A stretch of 64,000 nt of DNA from Sansalvadorimonas sp965221135. GTDB taxonomy: Bacteria; Pseudomonadota; Gammaproteobacteria; Pseudomonadales; Endozoicomonadaceae. The DNA is taken from the NCBI GenBank assembly GCA_965221135.1, contig CBDCRZ010000133.1, positions 1 through 64,000 on the forward strand. Direction: 5' to 3'. A model generated the notes under the pieces. That model ran no database searches. It saw nothing but the letters and a program-made list of their open reading frames with translations, and was not told the origin of the DNA. Numbering within the stretch: the first letter of the stretch is position 1; the number at the start of each line of letters is the position of its first letter. The translations under genes and the position numbers were made by a program. This document shows positions 33,049 through 42,590 of this stretch, piece after piece.

Positions 33049-33921
33049 CCAAGGCCAGTCAGATGGATGACGCATATATGGACTACCTCAAGCACTGTAA
33101 CCACATCATTGTGAAAGGGCAGACGACTCTGTCGTTACTTTGCAAACGAAGTCTTGATGATAGCCGTCTGGAACAGTTGAACTGGTTTATTCAACAGGGT
33201 TCATGCCAGATTCATTTGATCATTCGTCGTGTTTTTGAAGGTGAGGCTATCCCTCATAACGAGAAGATATTTTCTTTGTTCGAACCGCACACCGAGTGGA
33301 TCAGTAAAGGAAAAGCCGGTGTTCCTGTTGAGCTGGGATTACGTGTTTGCGTTCTCCAGGATCAGTTTGGTTTCAAACTGCACCATCGCGTCATGGTCAG
33401 GGAGACAGATGACCAGGTTGCTGTACCCATGGCAAAGGAAGCGCAGCAACGGTTTCCGTGCATGAGCCAGACCTGCTACGACAAAGGCTTCTGGAGCCCT
33501 GACAACCTATCGGAACTCAGCGCTTTTCTGGATCGCGCAGTGTTGCCCAAGAAAGGACGGCTTTCATCCGCTGACAAGGAGCGGGAGCACCACCTTGCAT
33601 TCCGCCGCGCCCGCCGAAAACATTCTGCAGTCGAGTCTGATATCAATTGCCTGGAAGTGCATGGTCTCGATAAATGCCGGGATAGCGGACTACCGTCGTT
33701 CAAGCGTTATGTGGCTTTAGCTGTAGTCGGTACCAATCTTCAAAGACTGGGCAAGCTTCTGATCGAGCGAGATAGAGATAAACCGCCGTTCTTGTGTAGA
33801 GCTGCCTGATTTACCAACAAACCGCTGGAAATAACTTCAAATCCCTGCCGGTGAGGATACTCCCTGCTCGGAAATCAGTATTGTCCAGTGAAAACGACCA
33901 AAAATCAGTGATGAAAGCATT
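33046..33921 (+). pseudogene. ISNCY-like transposase, C-terminal part (copy 1)
   Basis: The open frame 33063-33809 (248 codons) equals roughly the last half of the ~490-residue protein encoded at 36269-37723; the N-terminal ~235 residues are absent. It includes ELGLRV, the YDKGFWSPDN motif near the catalytic core and an RRARRKHSAVESDIN stretch with the likely last catalytic Glu. The 3' non-coding end to 33921 is also shared with copy 2, which lies in inverted orientation. Family assignment is from general resemblance only. Confidence 0.7.
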
Positions 33922-34119
33922 TCACAACCACAGGGAAGTTACTGATGTTCACACTCATGATGAACTACCTTTCGACAGCCATTCCCGCTAAACATACGCC
34001 TCGAGACGCATAATACCTCAACAGTTCATGCTCTTTATTGAGACAGCACTCCCCCCCCCGGCAGGGAACCGGTTTTTGCACGCACCTTGTATCACACTGA
34101 AAACACAGAGCTGTCTCCA
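33922..34119. other. Non-coding stretch between ISNCY copy 1 and an IS4-like gene
   Basis: About 200 bp without a plausible gene. Contains a 10-base C run (34050-34059). No promoter or terminator is evident; it may include the end of the IS4-like element. Confidence 0.4.
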
Positions 34120-35481
34120 TCAGGAAGTGTCAGGGATCAGGCTCCTAATGCTTTGGCCCTGACCGCCACCCTGGGTGATGGCAAGTAACAGAGAATGCCA
34201 GCAATCAATCAAAAACCAGTCAAACAGACTCTTTATTGTTAACCATAACGAGATTTTCGACCGTTTGTGGTGCCAGGCAGCCCGGAAGATCGGGCAGGCC
34301 AACTGCTCTACCTGGTCAATCAAGAAGGCCAGGAACATCAGAATGGCGAGGTTGGTCGCCAGGTGCTGCTTTCCATGACCGTAGTTATGCTTGAGGTTGT
34401 AGCCCTGTGTTTTCAGTGTGTTAAACGTCTCATTTTCGATTTTCCACCTTGCGCGTCCTCCTCGCATAACCTTTGTTACGCTGGTTGTTGTCAGTTCAAT
34501 GCTGGTGACCCAGGTGCAACTGAATTTTTTCCCCTTTGGGGAGGTTTCCACATATTCCAGATAGTTGACCAGCACGTCAGGATTGGATTTATTAATCGGA
34601 ACATCGTTTACAAACCGGAACCAGTGGCTAAACCCTTTTTCATCCGTGAACTGGTGCCGACTCACCTGATCTTGCGTATCGAGTTCATCGACTGTATTCA
34701 TGAGGGCCTGATGATCCCCTTCCTTGGCCACAGCAATAAAATTGTGCCCGTAGGAGCGAATGAGTGTGATGGTCGGACCATCGGAATACAGGCCATCCAG
34801 TCCGAGTACCAGTTTCAAATGGGGATGTTCGCAGCGGACATGTTCCAACAACCGTTTCAGAGCATTTTTCTCACAATCATTTTTGCTGACATCGATCTGT
34901 TGGATGATGGGTTCCGGCATGAGAGGCAAGACTTCCTTCATCCCGGGTTTGACGAGGCACATGGCCAGTAACTGATGATAGTACTGTGGGCCTTTCCCCT
35001 TGGGATGCTTGCAGCAGCATTCATTACAGTGAATCGTTCCGGATGAAAAATGACCTGTGCCATCAATGGCTGCCAGGTATCCTTCATCGAGATACTTGAA
35101 GTGTTTCAGTCGATTCGACCGTTGTACGACGGCAAACAGCTTTGTAAAGATCTTACGTAGATCAGCTGGTTTGACAGGATCCACAAGTTCTCGCATATAC
35201 GTATCGCAAGGGATCTGCTTGACGTTGTAAAGGGAGCGAATGTTATGAGCGATCTCAGGTTTCAACTTCGCTTCGTCAAACTCCAGCAGTGACGGATACT
35301 TCAGATGCATGACGGCCAGTGCCGACATGACAGCATCGTGCAGGGATATTTTGCTGCTGCAGTGATTGGGGCGATCATCCGGTATTTTTGCAACATGCCC
35401 GGAAACGATACTGAGTAAGCCATCTGCCAAGGCGTGCTGTTTTGAAGTGGGCATGATGGGCAGCCGGAAAAGTTTCTCCAA
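34120..35481 (-). CDS. IS4-like DDE transposase
   Basis: Intact frame of 453 aa, from an ATG at 35481 (second option 35454). DDE features: AAIDGTGHFSSG (first Asp), LVLGLDGLYSDGP (second Asp) and RARWKIENETFNTLKTQGYN, a Y-(2)-R-(3)-E-(6)-K-like signature with the catalytic Glu. A Cys-rich insert (HCNECCCKHPKGKG) lies after the first Asp. Terminal repeats were not resolved. It lies between two inverted ISNCY-like copies, so the whole 33046-37723 block may have moved as a unit. Confidence 0.8.
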   Translation of the reverse strand: MEKLFRLPIMPTSKQHALADGLLSIVSGHVAKIPDDRPNHCSSKISLHDAVMSALAVMHLKYPSLLEFDEAKLKPEIAHNIRSLYNVKQIPCDTYMRELVDPVKPADLRKIFTKLFAVVQRSNRLKHFKYLDEGYLAAIDGTGHFSSGTIHCNECCCKHPKGKGPQYYHQLLAMCLVKPGMKEVLPLMPEPIIQQIDVSKNDCEKNALKRLLEHVRCEHPHLKLVLGLDGLYSDGPTITLIRSYGHNFIAVAKEGDHQALMNTVDELDTQDQVSRHQFTDEKGFSHWFRFVNDVPINKSNPDVLVNYLEYVETSPKGKKFSCTWVTSIELTTTSVTKVMRGGRARWKIENETFNTLKTQGYNLKHNYGHGKQHLATNLAILMFLAFLIDQVEQLACPIFRAAWHHKRSKISLWLTIKSLFDWFLIDCWHSLLLAITQGGGQGQSIRSLIPDTS

Positions 35482-35651
35482 ATTGGACAGAATGTAGCTG
35501 AAAGTTTGCGAAAGTGCTCGTTATGGAATTCTTCTCAGCCCCTGATATCAAAGGAAATCATTAAGTCAGCGGGAATTGCTGACCTTTCGATTTACTGAAG
35601 AAGTATCTTCCGGTAAATCCCCTCGAAAACCGCCTTCCTGCGCTTAGCTCG
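35482..35651. other. Upstream region of the IS4-like gene
   Basis: No gene recognised. Probably the left end of the IS4-like element plus flanking DNA. Confidence 0.35.
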
Positions 35652-35921
35652 GTGATGTTTACGCTAGAACAGTACACTCTTGGCGAGGAATATTTCGACT
35701 TTTTCCCCCAACCTGAGCAAGCATTGTTAACGTGGCACGAATTAGGATTGACTGTATTCGATAAAAAGCAGGATATAACATCACTTCATCTGCATTACCG
35801 AACAGCTTTATTCAAACGTTCAACAATCGAATGCTTAGGCCAGAACTGTATCCGTTTGTTGAATTCTATGGTTGATAACCCACAGCAAAAACTATCAACT
35901 ATTCTCCAGTCTATGGACTAA
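35652..35921 (+). pseudogene. Possible fragment of an NRPS condensation domain
   Basis: 89 codons. LHLHYRTALFKRSTIECLGQ followed by RLLNSMVDNPQQKL resembles the C-terminal edge of condensation domains and the linker that follows (pattern Y-x-T-x-LF-x3-TI, then LL..i...P...l). The upstream domain and any downstream adenylation domain are absent, so this would be a relic. The resemblance is short and the call is tentative. Confidence 0.35.
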
Positions 35922-36157
35922 AAGTAGTGTTGTGAACAGAGCTCTTACTTACCTGATTGTTATTTACTCTTCCTTGAAGGGGCATCATACAGACGAAAAA
36001 CTTAGTTTTGCGAGTGGTTCTGTTTCGGGGGCACTCTAAAGAGCAAGCAGGAAGGAATTCTATTATGTAGTACCAGTCCGAAAACCCATAAGAAAACGAA
36101 AACAGAAAAAAGTTGTCCATGGCTACTCCCTATGCGTTCCATAAATCTTCAGCCTCA
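35922..36157. other. Intergenic, nothing recognised
   Basis: An AT-rich stretch without a convincing gene. A 69-codon minus-strand frame (35911-36120) has no family resemblance and poor coding character. Confidence 0.4.
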
Positions 36158-36268
36158 ATGCTTTCATCACTGATTTTTGGTCGTTTTCACTGGACAATAC
36201 TGATTTCCGAGCAGGGAGTATCCTCACCGGCAGTGATTTGAAGTTATTTCCAGCGGTTTGTTGGTAAA

Positions 36269-37723
36269 TCAGGCAGCTCTACACAAGAACGGCGGTTTAT
36301 CTCTATCTCGCTCGATCAGAAGCTTGCCCAGTCTTTGAAGATTGGTACCGACTACAGCTAAAGCCACATAACGCTTGAACGACGGTAGTCCGCTATCCCG
36401 GCATTTATCGAGACCATGCACTTCCAGGCAATTGATATCAGACTCGACTGCAGAATGTTTTCGGCGGGCGCGGCGTAATGCAAGGTAGTGCTCCCGCTCC
36501 TTGTCAGCGGATGAAAGCCGTCCTTTCTTGGGCAACACTGCGCGATCCAGAAAAGCGCTGAGTTCCGATAGGTTGTCAGGGCTTCAGAAGCCTTTGTCGT
36601 AGCTGGTCTGGCTCATGCACGGAAACCGTTGCTGCGCTTCCTTTGCCATGGGTACAGCAACCTGGTCATCTGTCTCCCTGACCATGACGCGATGGTGCAG
36701 TGTGAAACCAAACTGATCATGGAGAACGCTAACACGTAATCCCAGCTCAACAGGAACACCGGCTTTTCCTTTACTGATCCACTCGGTGTGCGGTTCGAAC
36801 AAAGAAAATATCTTCTCGTTATGAGGGATAGCCTCACCTTCAAAAACACGACGAATGATCAAATGAATCTGGCGTGAACCCTGTTGAATAAACCATTTCA
36901 ACTGTTCCAGACGGCTATCATCAAGACTTCGTTTGCAAAGTAACGACAGAGTCGTCTGCCCTTTCACAATGATGTGGTTACAGTGCTTGAGGTAGTCCAT
37001 ATATGCGTCATCCATCTGACTGGCCTTGGCCTGACGACGGGATGGGCTACTTGCTGTGGAATGCTTTAATCTGCGTACGCTGTGATAGCGTTTGGTCAGA
37101 GTTTTCAACAGATATTTTTGCTGCCTCCAAAGAGTGTCCGCCAGCTCAGAGGCTACGACACCTGTTATTTCAATCGTCTTTCTGCAAGCATCCCTGAGGA
37201 GGCTCAAGTCAGTGGGAAAGTGCACGTCGGTTTCTACGACGAAGGAATCACAACGCCCCTGGATCGCTTCGTCTTTTTTTACCAACTGATGTCCGGCTTT
37301 GACGACCACCTGATTGTTCTGGTCAAGAATCTCTGGCGTTAACAGAGCAACATTGTCGCAGACTGTCTGCAGCCGGTAGCGGTGCTCATCGTAAGGGCCG
37401 TGGCCTAGCATCTGGCGGAGAGTTCCATGCTCATTGGCCAGCTCCAGAAGACGGTCATAATCGCAGTTGATAGAAAGCCGAAGTGTTCCCAGAACCAGTA
37501 CACGCCCAAGATCCATACCGGGACGACCATTGTTGCTGTTAACCTTCTCGGGAATGGCCTGTTGCAGAATCACAAAGACTTCTCGTCGTAACTCTGGAGT
37601 GGTGTAGAGATGTTGAAGGCCACGAAGTATCCGGGGGATGTCGTCGCGAGAGCGTTCATTGAAGCGAATAGCCGAAATATCGACTTCACCAAGCTGTTTC
37701 TGGGGATCGAGTGACTGACGCAT
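36269..37723 (-). pseudogene. ISNCY-like transposase (copy 2), nonsense mutation
   Basis: Nearly full-length, starting MRQSLDPQKQLGEVDI at 37723. It is interrupted by a single in-frame TGA at 36584-36586, where copy 1 has TGG (YDKGF-W-SPDN). After the stop the frame reads through to FLCRAA at 36269. N-terminal helical region ~1-110, then the DDE core. The downstream 36158-36268 is the shared 3' end of the element. With copy 1 it forms an inverted pair around the IS4-like gene. Confidence 0.8.
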
Positions 37724-37856
37724 AGTGCAGATAGAACCTGTCAGAAAACATCAGCCCTTATTATGGCTTACGAGCCAGTAATGCCAGGGGGGTAGATTTT
37801 CGGACAGGCACTATCATAAGAACCGGACTACGGAATCAACCGAAGGCTTGGTCATA

Positions 37857-37986
37857 AACTTGTCACGAGAGAACCCCCACGTGGGTCAGGCACAGGTATC
37901 GGCACAGCTTAAAGACCTCCATAGCCTGGAGATAAGCCCATCAGGTGTTCGGACTATCTGGGCCCGAAACGGACTGTTATGCTGGA
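37857..37986 (+). pseudogene. IS481-type transposase fragment (winged-HTH)
   Basis: An open stretch without a start reads NPHVGQAQVSAQLK, then LEISPSGVRTIWARNGL. This matches the P-x-x-GQxRVSxEL...ISPSGVRxIWxRxGL helix-turn-helix part of IS481-type transposases. Nothing else of that element is left nearby. Confidence 0.65.
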
Positions 37987-38248
37987 ACGACAAATCACTC
38001 GGTAATCACACTTCTACAAATAAATGATGTGATTGGTAGAAATGTGCAGAGAAAGTATTGAAATCCTACAACGCAGGCTGTTGCATCGGCCAAGTACATT
38101 TTTCATTCTAAATCAAGGTGGGTGACTCCCAAGCAGCTCTACAGTTTCTAGGGTGTAGATTGGATATGATCAGCACGCATAATCTTCATTGTTTTTTACT
38201 CACCAGACAGTCTGGAAAATAGTAGGGTTACAAGGTGTGATTTTTCTG
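37987..38248. other. Intergenic, nothing recognised
   Basis: About 260 bp with no supported gene. Short inverted sequences (CTACAAATAAATG and TGATTGGTAGAAATG) were noted but are too weak to call. Confidence 0.35.
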
Positions 38249-38377
38249 TTATCTCTCAATTTCTTCGAGATAGCGCTCCAGTCTCTCCTTATTATCCATG
38301 CCCCAGCGTCCAATCAACGCAAGCAGCGCATATAGAGACATAATTCCAAACGCGAGTAACAAGGGTGTGCTGATCAT
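38249..38377 (-). CDS. Small single-pass membrane protein
   Basis: 42 aa from the ATG at 38377, chosen because AGG lies 8 bases upstream; an ATG six bases earlier is also possible. The sequence has one hydrophobic helix (TPLLLAFGIMSLYALLALIG) followed by a charged tail (DNKERLERYLEEIER). No family is recognised. It lies among element fragments, and its role is unknown. Confidence 0.5.
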   Translation of the reverse strand: MISTPLLLAFGIMSLYALLALIGRWGMDNKERLERYLEEIER

Positions 38378-38521
38378 ATTCATCACCTGTATTTGTTTTT
38401 TCCTAGTCCAAAATAACACTAGCAAATTGATGTATCGATCTCTAGTTGTCAAAAATGAAATATGATAAGTAGAAAAGCCAACATAATCAGCTTAATTTCC
38501 GCTTTTACGAAACTAGACTTG

Positions 38522-38800
38522 TCACATAATAGAAAAAGGATCAAAACAACAATAAGCAGGAATCCTCCTTATGAGGATCGTTGAAGCCGTATTCAAGGAT
38601 GACATCCATTTCGTCGAGTGTAATTCCGGTTGAATGGCTGGGACACCACAGCCGACATCTGGCGGATTGGCGTAAATGTGGCCTGTTTTTTCCTGCCTGA
38701 TACGGAGCCCATCCTCCATCTTAAACCGATCAGCCTCATCCTGCTCAACCCCCAGATCTGCAAATACATTCCCTCCGGCCGGTGTGGTAGAGGTTGTCAT
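38522..38800 (-). pseudogene. Truncated HigA-like (XRE) antitoxin
   Basis: The start MTTSTTPAGGNVFADLGV with EQDEADRFKMEDGLRIRQ matches the N-terminus of the HTH_37/HigA2-type antitoxins (GNVFADLG...EAeelk.kaeL...I). The frame then runs into unrelated sequence (TGHIYANPPDVG), and the helix-turn-helix itself is missing. No toxin gene is adjacent. A different frame of the same strand (GITLDEMDVILEYGF) is unassigned. Confidence 0.55.
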
Positions 38801-38898
38801 AATCAGGCCGTCGCCGCAGAAGAGTATTATAAGCTCACTGACCACAGTGGCCTAATACACCCGGTAGATTTTAATTCTGCTGTGTCTACCCTCCAATA

Positions 38899-39008
38899 AA
38901 ATCCATATCTGCCCGCAAATAAATCCATATTTGCCCGTAAATAAATCCATACCTGCCTGTGCTAAAATCCATAATTGTCAGCTTTTAAATCCATTTTTGC
39001 CGAACGGA
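38899..39008 (+). repeat. Five 22-bp direct repeats (iteron-like) before the ATPase gene
   Basis: The core AAATCCAT recurs at exactly 22-bp spacing (38899, 38921, 38943, 38965, 38987), followed each time by a degenerate TNTGCC block. The array ends 7 bp before the ATG of the ATPase gene. Two-helical-turn phasing suggests protein binding on one DNA face. It could be an autoregulatory operator. Confidence 0.75.
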
Positions 39009-39014
39009 TTGATT

Positions 39015-40340
39015 ATGAATGCTCCCCCAGACTCCGCATATTGCCCACGCGCTATCCAGACGACCTTGCAGGAGTGTCTGGCAGATACCCCGGTCGTGGT
39101 GATCACGGGCCCCCGTCAGTCGGGGAAAACAACACTGGTGAAAGAGATGCTCCGGATGCTTGGGGGGGGTATCTATCACACCCTGGATGACGACAATATT
39201 CTCGCAGTGGCAGAAGCCGACCCTGTGGGCTTTCTGCGCCAGCAGCAGAACCTTCAACAACAGCGCCAACAAGAAAACGGGCAAAACGCACAGCCCCCGG
39301 GCCTGATTGTTATTGATGAGATCCAAAGAGCTCCGGCCCTGATTCGCACCATCAAACTATTGGTTGATGAGAACCGTCGCCCCGGGGCCTTCATGCTGAC
39401 CGGATCGGCCGATCTGATGACCCTGCCTGCTCTCGCTGACTCTCTGGCTGGACGTGCCGAGTTCATAACCCTTTACCCTTTCAGCCGCCTTGAGCGTCAC
39501 AGCTACACGCATTCTCAAGTAGAGGCGCAGCCGGCCGTTCCGGATATCGTTGCCCAGTTATTGCATTCTGACTGGCAACCCAGTCAAGAAAGCACTCTGG
39601 ACCAGGGGCAGGTTCAGGAGATAGTTCTTCAGGGGGGGTACCCGGATGCCATCACCCGAGACCCCGCCAGACGCAGCCGCTGGCACAAGGCTTACAGCGA
39701 CGCCATTATCCGCAGGGATATCAAGGAAGTGTTCCAGCTGCAAAAGCTGGATGAGATGGGCCAGCTGCTCAAGATCCTGGCCACGCTCTCGTCGGAAACA
39801 CTGAACTACTCCAGCCTGGGTACAGCGATCAAGATGGACACCAAGTCTGTACAGAAATATGTGTCAGCCCTGGAGAACCTCTACCTGGTGAAACGCATTC
39901 CCGGCTGGCACCGCAACGAACTCAAACGGGCGATCAAGCAACCCAAAATCCATTTTATTGATACTGGCCTGCTATGTACGACTCGGGGGATCACAGCCTC
40001 GCACCTGGCCGGAAACCCCAACCTGATGGGGCCCCTTATGGAGACCTGGGTTGGTTCCGAGTTACTGAAAGCGATAGCGGTCAGTGAACAGGAAGCGCAG
40101 CTGTTCCACTACCGGGACAGAAGCCAGCGGGAGGTAGATTTCATTCTGGAGGGACATCATAACCAAGCGATAGGCATTGAAGTGAAAGCGGGTATGACCG
40201 TGAAAAAACAGATGTTCTCGGCACTGGAGATGCTGCTGGAAGCCGGAGTCATCCAAAAAGGCCTGGTGGTTTATAACGGTGACAAGGTGCTTCCCTTCTC
40301 CGACCGGTTAATGGCTGTACCAGCCGGGTGTCTTTTTTAA
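39015..40340 (+). CDS. AAA-family ATPase with DUF4143 domain
   Basis: 441 aa from the ATG at 39015 (after the repeats). The P-loop GPRQSGKTTL lies near residue 35, Walker B is LIVIDEIQRAP, and sensor 1 is FMLTGSADLM. A helical lid follows, then the DUF4143 domain with HFIDTGLLC and the REVDFIL...IEVKAG motif, a PD-(D/E)xK-like nuclease core. A Gln-rich insert (QQQNLQQQRQQ) sits before Walker B. These widespread bacterial ATPases have no settled function; a defence or mobile-element role has been proposed for some. The frame is intact. Confidence 0.85.
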   Translation: MNAPPDSAYCPRAIQTTLQECLADTPVVVITGPRQSGKTTLVKEMLRMLGGGIYHTLDDDNILAVAEADPVGFLRQQQNLQQQRQQENGQNAQPPGLIVIDEIQRAPALIRTIKLLVDENRRPGAFMLTGSADLMTLPALADSLAGRAEFITLYPFSRLERHSYTHSQVEAQPAVPDIVAQLLHSDWQPSQESTLDQGQVQEIVLQGGYPDAITRDPARRSRWHKAYSDAIIRRDIKEVFQLQKLDEMGQLLKILATLSSETLNYSSLGTAIKMDTKSVQKYVSALENLYLVKRIPGWHRNELKRAIKQPKIHFIDTGLLCTTRGITASHLAGNPNLMGPLMETWVGSELLKAIAVSEQEAQLFHYRDRSQREVDFILEGHHNQAIGIEVKAGMTVKKQMFSALEMLLEAGVIQKGLVVYNGDKVLPFSDRLMAVPAGCLF

Positions 40341-40523
40341 AGGCAAGGTGACTGGCACCAGAGACTTTGTTGCGCTAATCAGTGAGCGGGACAACTATCC
40401 CGACACAGCGGGCCTCTTTCTAATAGCTATATTCTCTACGCATTACTTGTTGGTTATTTTGACTCTATATTCATCTACAACACCTTTTCCCTCCTGAAGT
40501 ATCTGTACCCAGCCCATCTCGGT
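40341..40523. other. Intergenic between ATPase gene and AbiEii-like relic
   Basis: No gene seen. The two genes converge here. Confidence 0.4.
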
Positions 40524-41151
40524 TTACCCTGCCGCTTGGGCTTCAAGCCAGCTGTCGTAATCAGCCAAACGTCCCTTCAGTGTTTCAAAGCAAATTTCCA
40601 GAACCTCTTTAGAAGGTAATTCCTCATAAATCAGAACCTTGAAATTCCCATTCCAGGTTGCTTCGAGCTGCGTCCAAAGGTCTGAGAATGCGGAAATAAT
40701 TTCGTGACTAGCTAGTGGAAAGTGACACCACTCAGCCGACTTTTTGTGAACCGGCGTATCATTTCCATGAACCGCTGAGAGGATGGTGAAAAAGTCATCG
40801 GTAGACAGCCATGCCTTCACGGTTTCATCATTGGTTATCAGATGATGGATATCGTAAATATGCCTGATTTTCTGTTCCAGTTCTGAATAGTCATCGCTTG
40901 TGCATTTGTGGCAGGCACGGGCCAGCCCCATGATCTTTTGGCCGTTGTGCGCCTTGTAGAAAGAACGTTGATTTCGAAGGGCTCAATACCATGCTCTTGA
41001 ATAGCTTCGGCGTAAGCGGCCGGCAACCCCCACCTCCGCCAATACAACACTCCTGGCTACTCAAGTCACCCATCAGTTTCGGAGGTCCAATGTTCTGGTA
41101 ATAGGTAAGTGAAAAAATAAAAACAGGGCCCCCAAAGATTTGACACTCCAA
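40524..41151 (-). pseudogene. AbiEii-like nucleotidyltransferase toxin, C-terminal remnant
   Basis: Pieces in two or three frames join into PFEINVLSTRRT, then LARACH, KIRHIYDIHHL and DFFTILSAVHG, and a long C-terminal helical part. This is the order of the C-terminal half of AbiEii/AbiGii-family nucleotidyltransferases (NVLSPRRTLxEK...RASY...KxRHxYDLxxL). A frameshift near 40930 separates the parts. The catalytic GS motif and any AbiEi antitoxin gene are absent. It is therefore a dead type IV toxin-antitoxin remnant. Confidence 0.6.
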
Positions 41152-41332
41152 GCCCGTGGTCTATTTCCTCCTGATTTTATAAACAGGCAAAGAGATCATG
41201 ACCCGGGCTCGCAGCTTACTGATCCCTGAATTCAAGGGTGACCATAGTCATTCTGTTTGTGATCTGAGAGACGCCAACGGCTTGAGGTTCAAGTGGAGGT
41301 TTCTTTCTGTTGGCGTTATAAAGTATGGGTGT

Positions 41333-41395
41333 TCTTTTCTTCTTCTTCTTCTTCTTCTTCTTCATCATCATCATCATCATCATCATTATCATCAA
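41333..41395 (-). repeat. GAT/GAA trinucleotide expansion coding an acidic tail
   Basis: On the coding strand, a run of GAT triplets is followed by a run of nine or ten GAA triplets, giving DDN, seven Asp, then poly-Glu. The corresponding place in copy B has only DNDEGSEP. This in-frame microsatellite is likely to vary in length. Confidence 0.85.
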
Positions 41396-42529
41396 GTGAT
41401 ACAGGATTACGGAGTTTATGGGCGTGAGTGATTTTCTTACAACAAACGGCAGCCAAAATAATTGTTGCGACCGTAGGAATAGCCAAAAGCGCAGCTCCTC
41501 CAAGTACACCTCCAATTATGATCGGAACGGATGGCTGACCTGGTGCTCCCGTAGGTGATTCAGGTCTGGAAAAAGTGACTTTTTCAGTAGGTCCAAACCA
41601 ATCGTGTTTTATTGGCTCATTATCTTTCGATGTTACCGTCTCCTGATAAACAGCTAGAAAATCGAGTAGTTTTTCAGTGCCGGGGCTGATTTCGGGTATC
41701 GTCAGGTTGACCTGTTGTGTGCTGCTGTTAGAGTCTGCCGTAAAGTCAATAAACTCTGAACTTCCAGTGGATGGACGGGTAATAAATAACCGATAGCGAT
41801 TGACACTTTCCGGCTGCGCAGCAGGTGGAGCCCAGGATAAATGAAATTTGAGATCCATCACATGTTCGGATTGCGCATTGCGAGGCACATATCCACCCAA
41901 GCTAATATTAAAAGTTTTTACAGGGTTGTCGTCATCATCAATGCCAGTATAAATAGTCTTGTGCTCAACACTTTGATAGAGAGAAGCAGGTGCCTGAGAT
42001 CCCCCCAGGGAAAATGTTGCATCAGTGTTATTTGCGGACTGGTTTACAGCAAAACCAGCAGTATCAGTGAATTCAAAATGATCAACTGGGAGGTCTGACG
42101 TTAAACTCCATTCAAAACGGGCCCTTTGCAGGGAGTCTCTTGTAATGTTGCTATATTGGGGTTCACTGGGCTCCAGAACTATTGGTCTTTTAAGTGGCTG
42201 AGAATTGCATTTTATATTCTTTTTCCCTTCAACCCCTTTTATCTCATATATTCCCCTTGGAAGACTAACGACTATGGACGCCTCCATTCCTTCCTGCAAT
42301 TTATAAATGCCAGCCGAAACGTTCTCATTTCCACTCACTTCAGTAATGTTAATACCGGAAAAATCAACAGGTTTTTTCAAGGTTAAATTATAAGTTTGTT
42401 CGCCATCCGGCACGATTGGTGGAACAAGTGCAATGCGTTCGGCTGGAATTAATGTAAAGCTATGATCTTTGAGAGTCAGGATACAATTTTCATAAAGCGC
42501 AGTAATGTCCGGGGGAGGGAGAGGAAGAC

Positions 42530-42590
42530 ATTACGAAAATATCGACAATTGTCAGGCTCTTTCATTACGAAAATATCGACAATTGTCAGG
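42530..42590 (-). repeat. 34-bp tandem duplication breaking copy A
   Basis: ATTACGAAAATATCGACAAT and following bases occur at 42530 and again at 42564, an offset of 34 bp. Copy B has the sequence once. Because 34 is not a multiple of three, the reading frame changes. Confidence 0.85.

Noticed and set aside
41198..41431. Plus-strand ORF with a run of His and Leu (77 codons)
   Set aside because: It is the antisense of the GAT/GAA expansion of the receptor-like copy A; low complexity with no other support.
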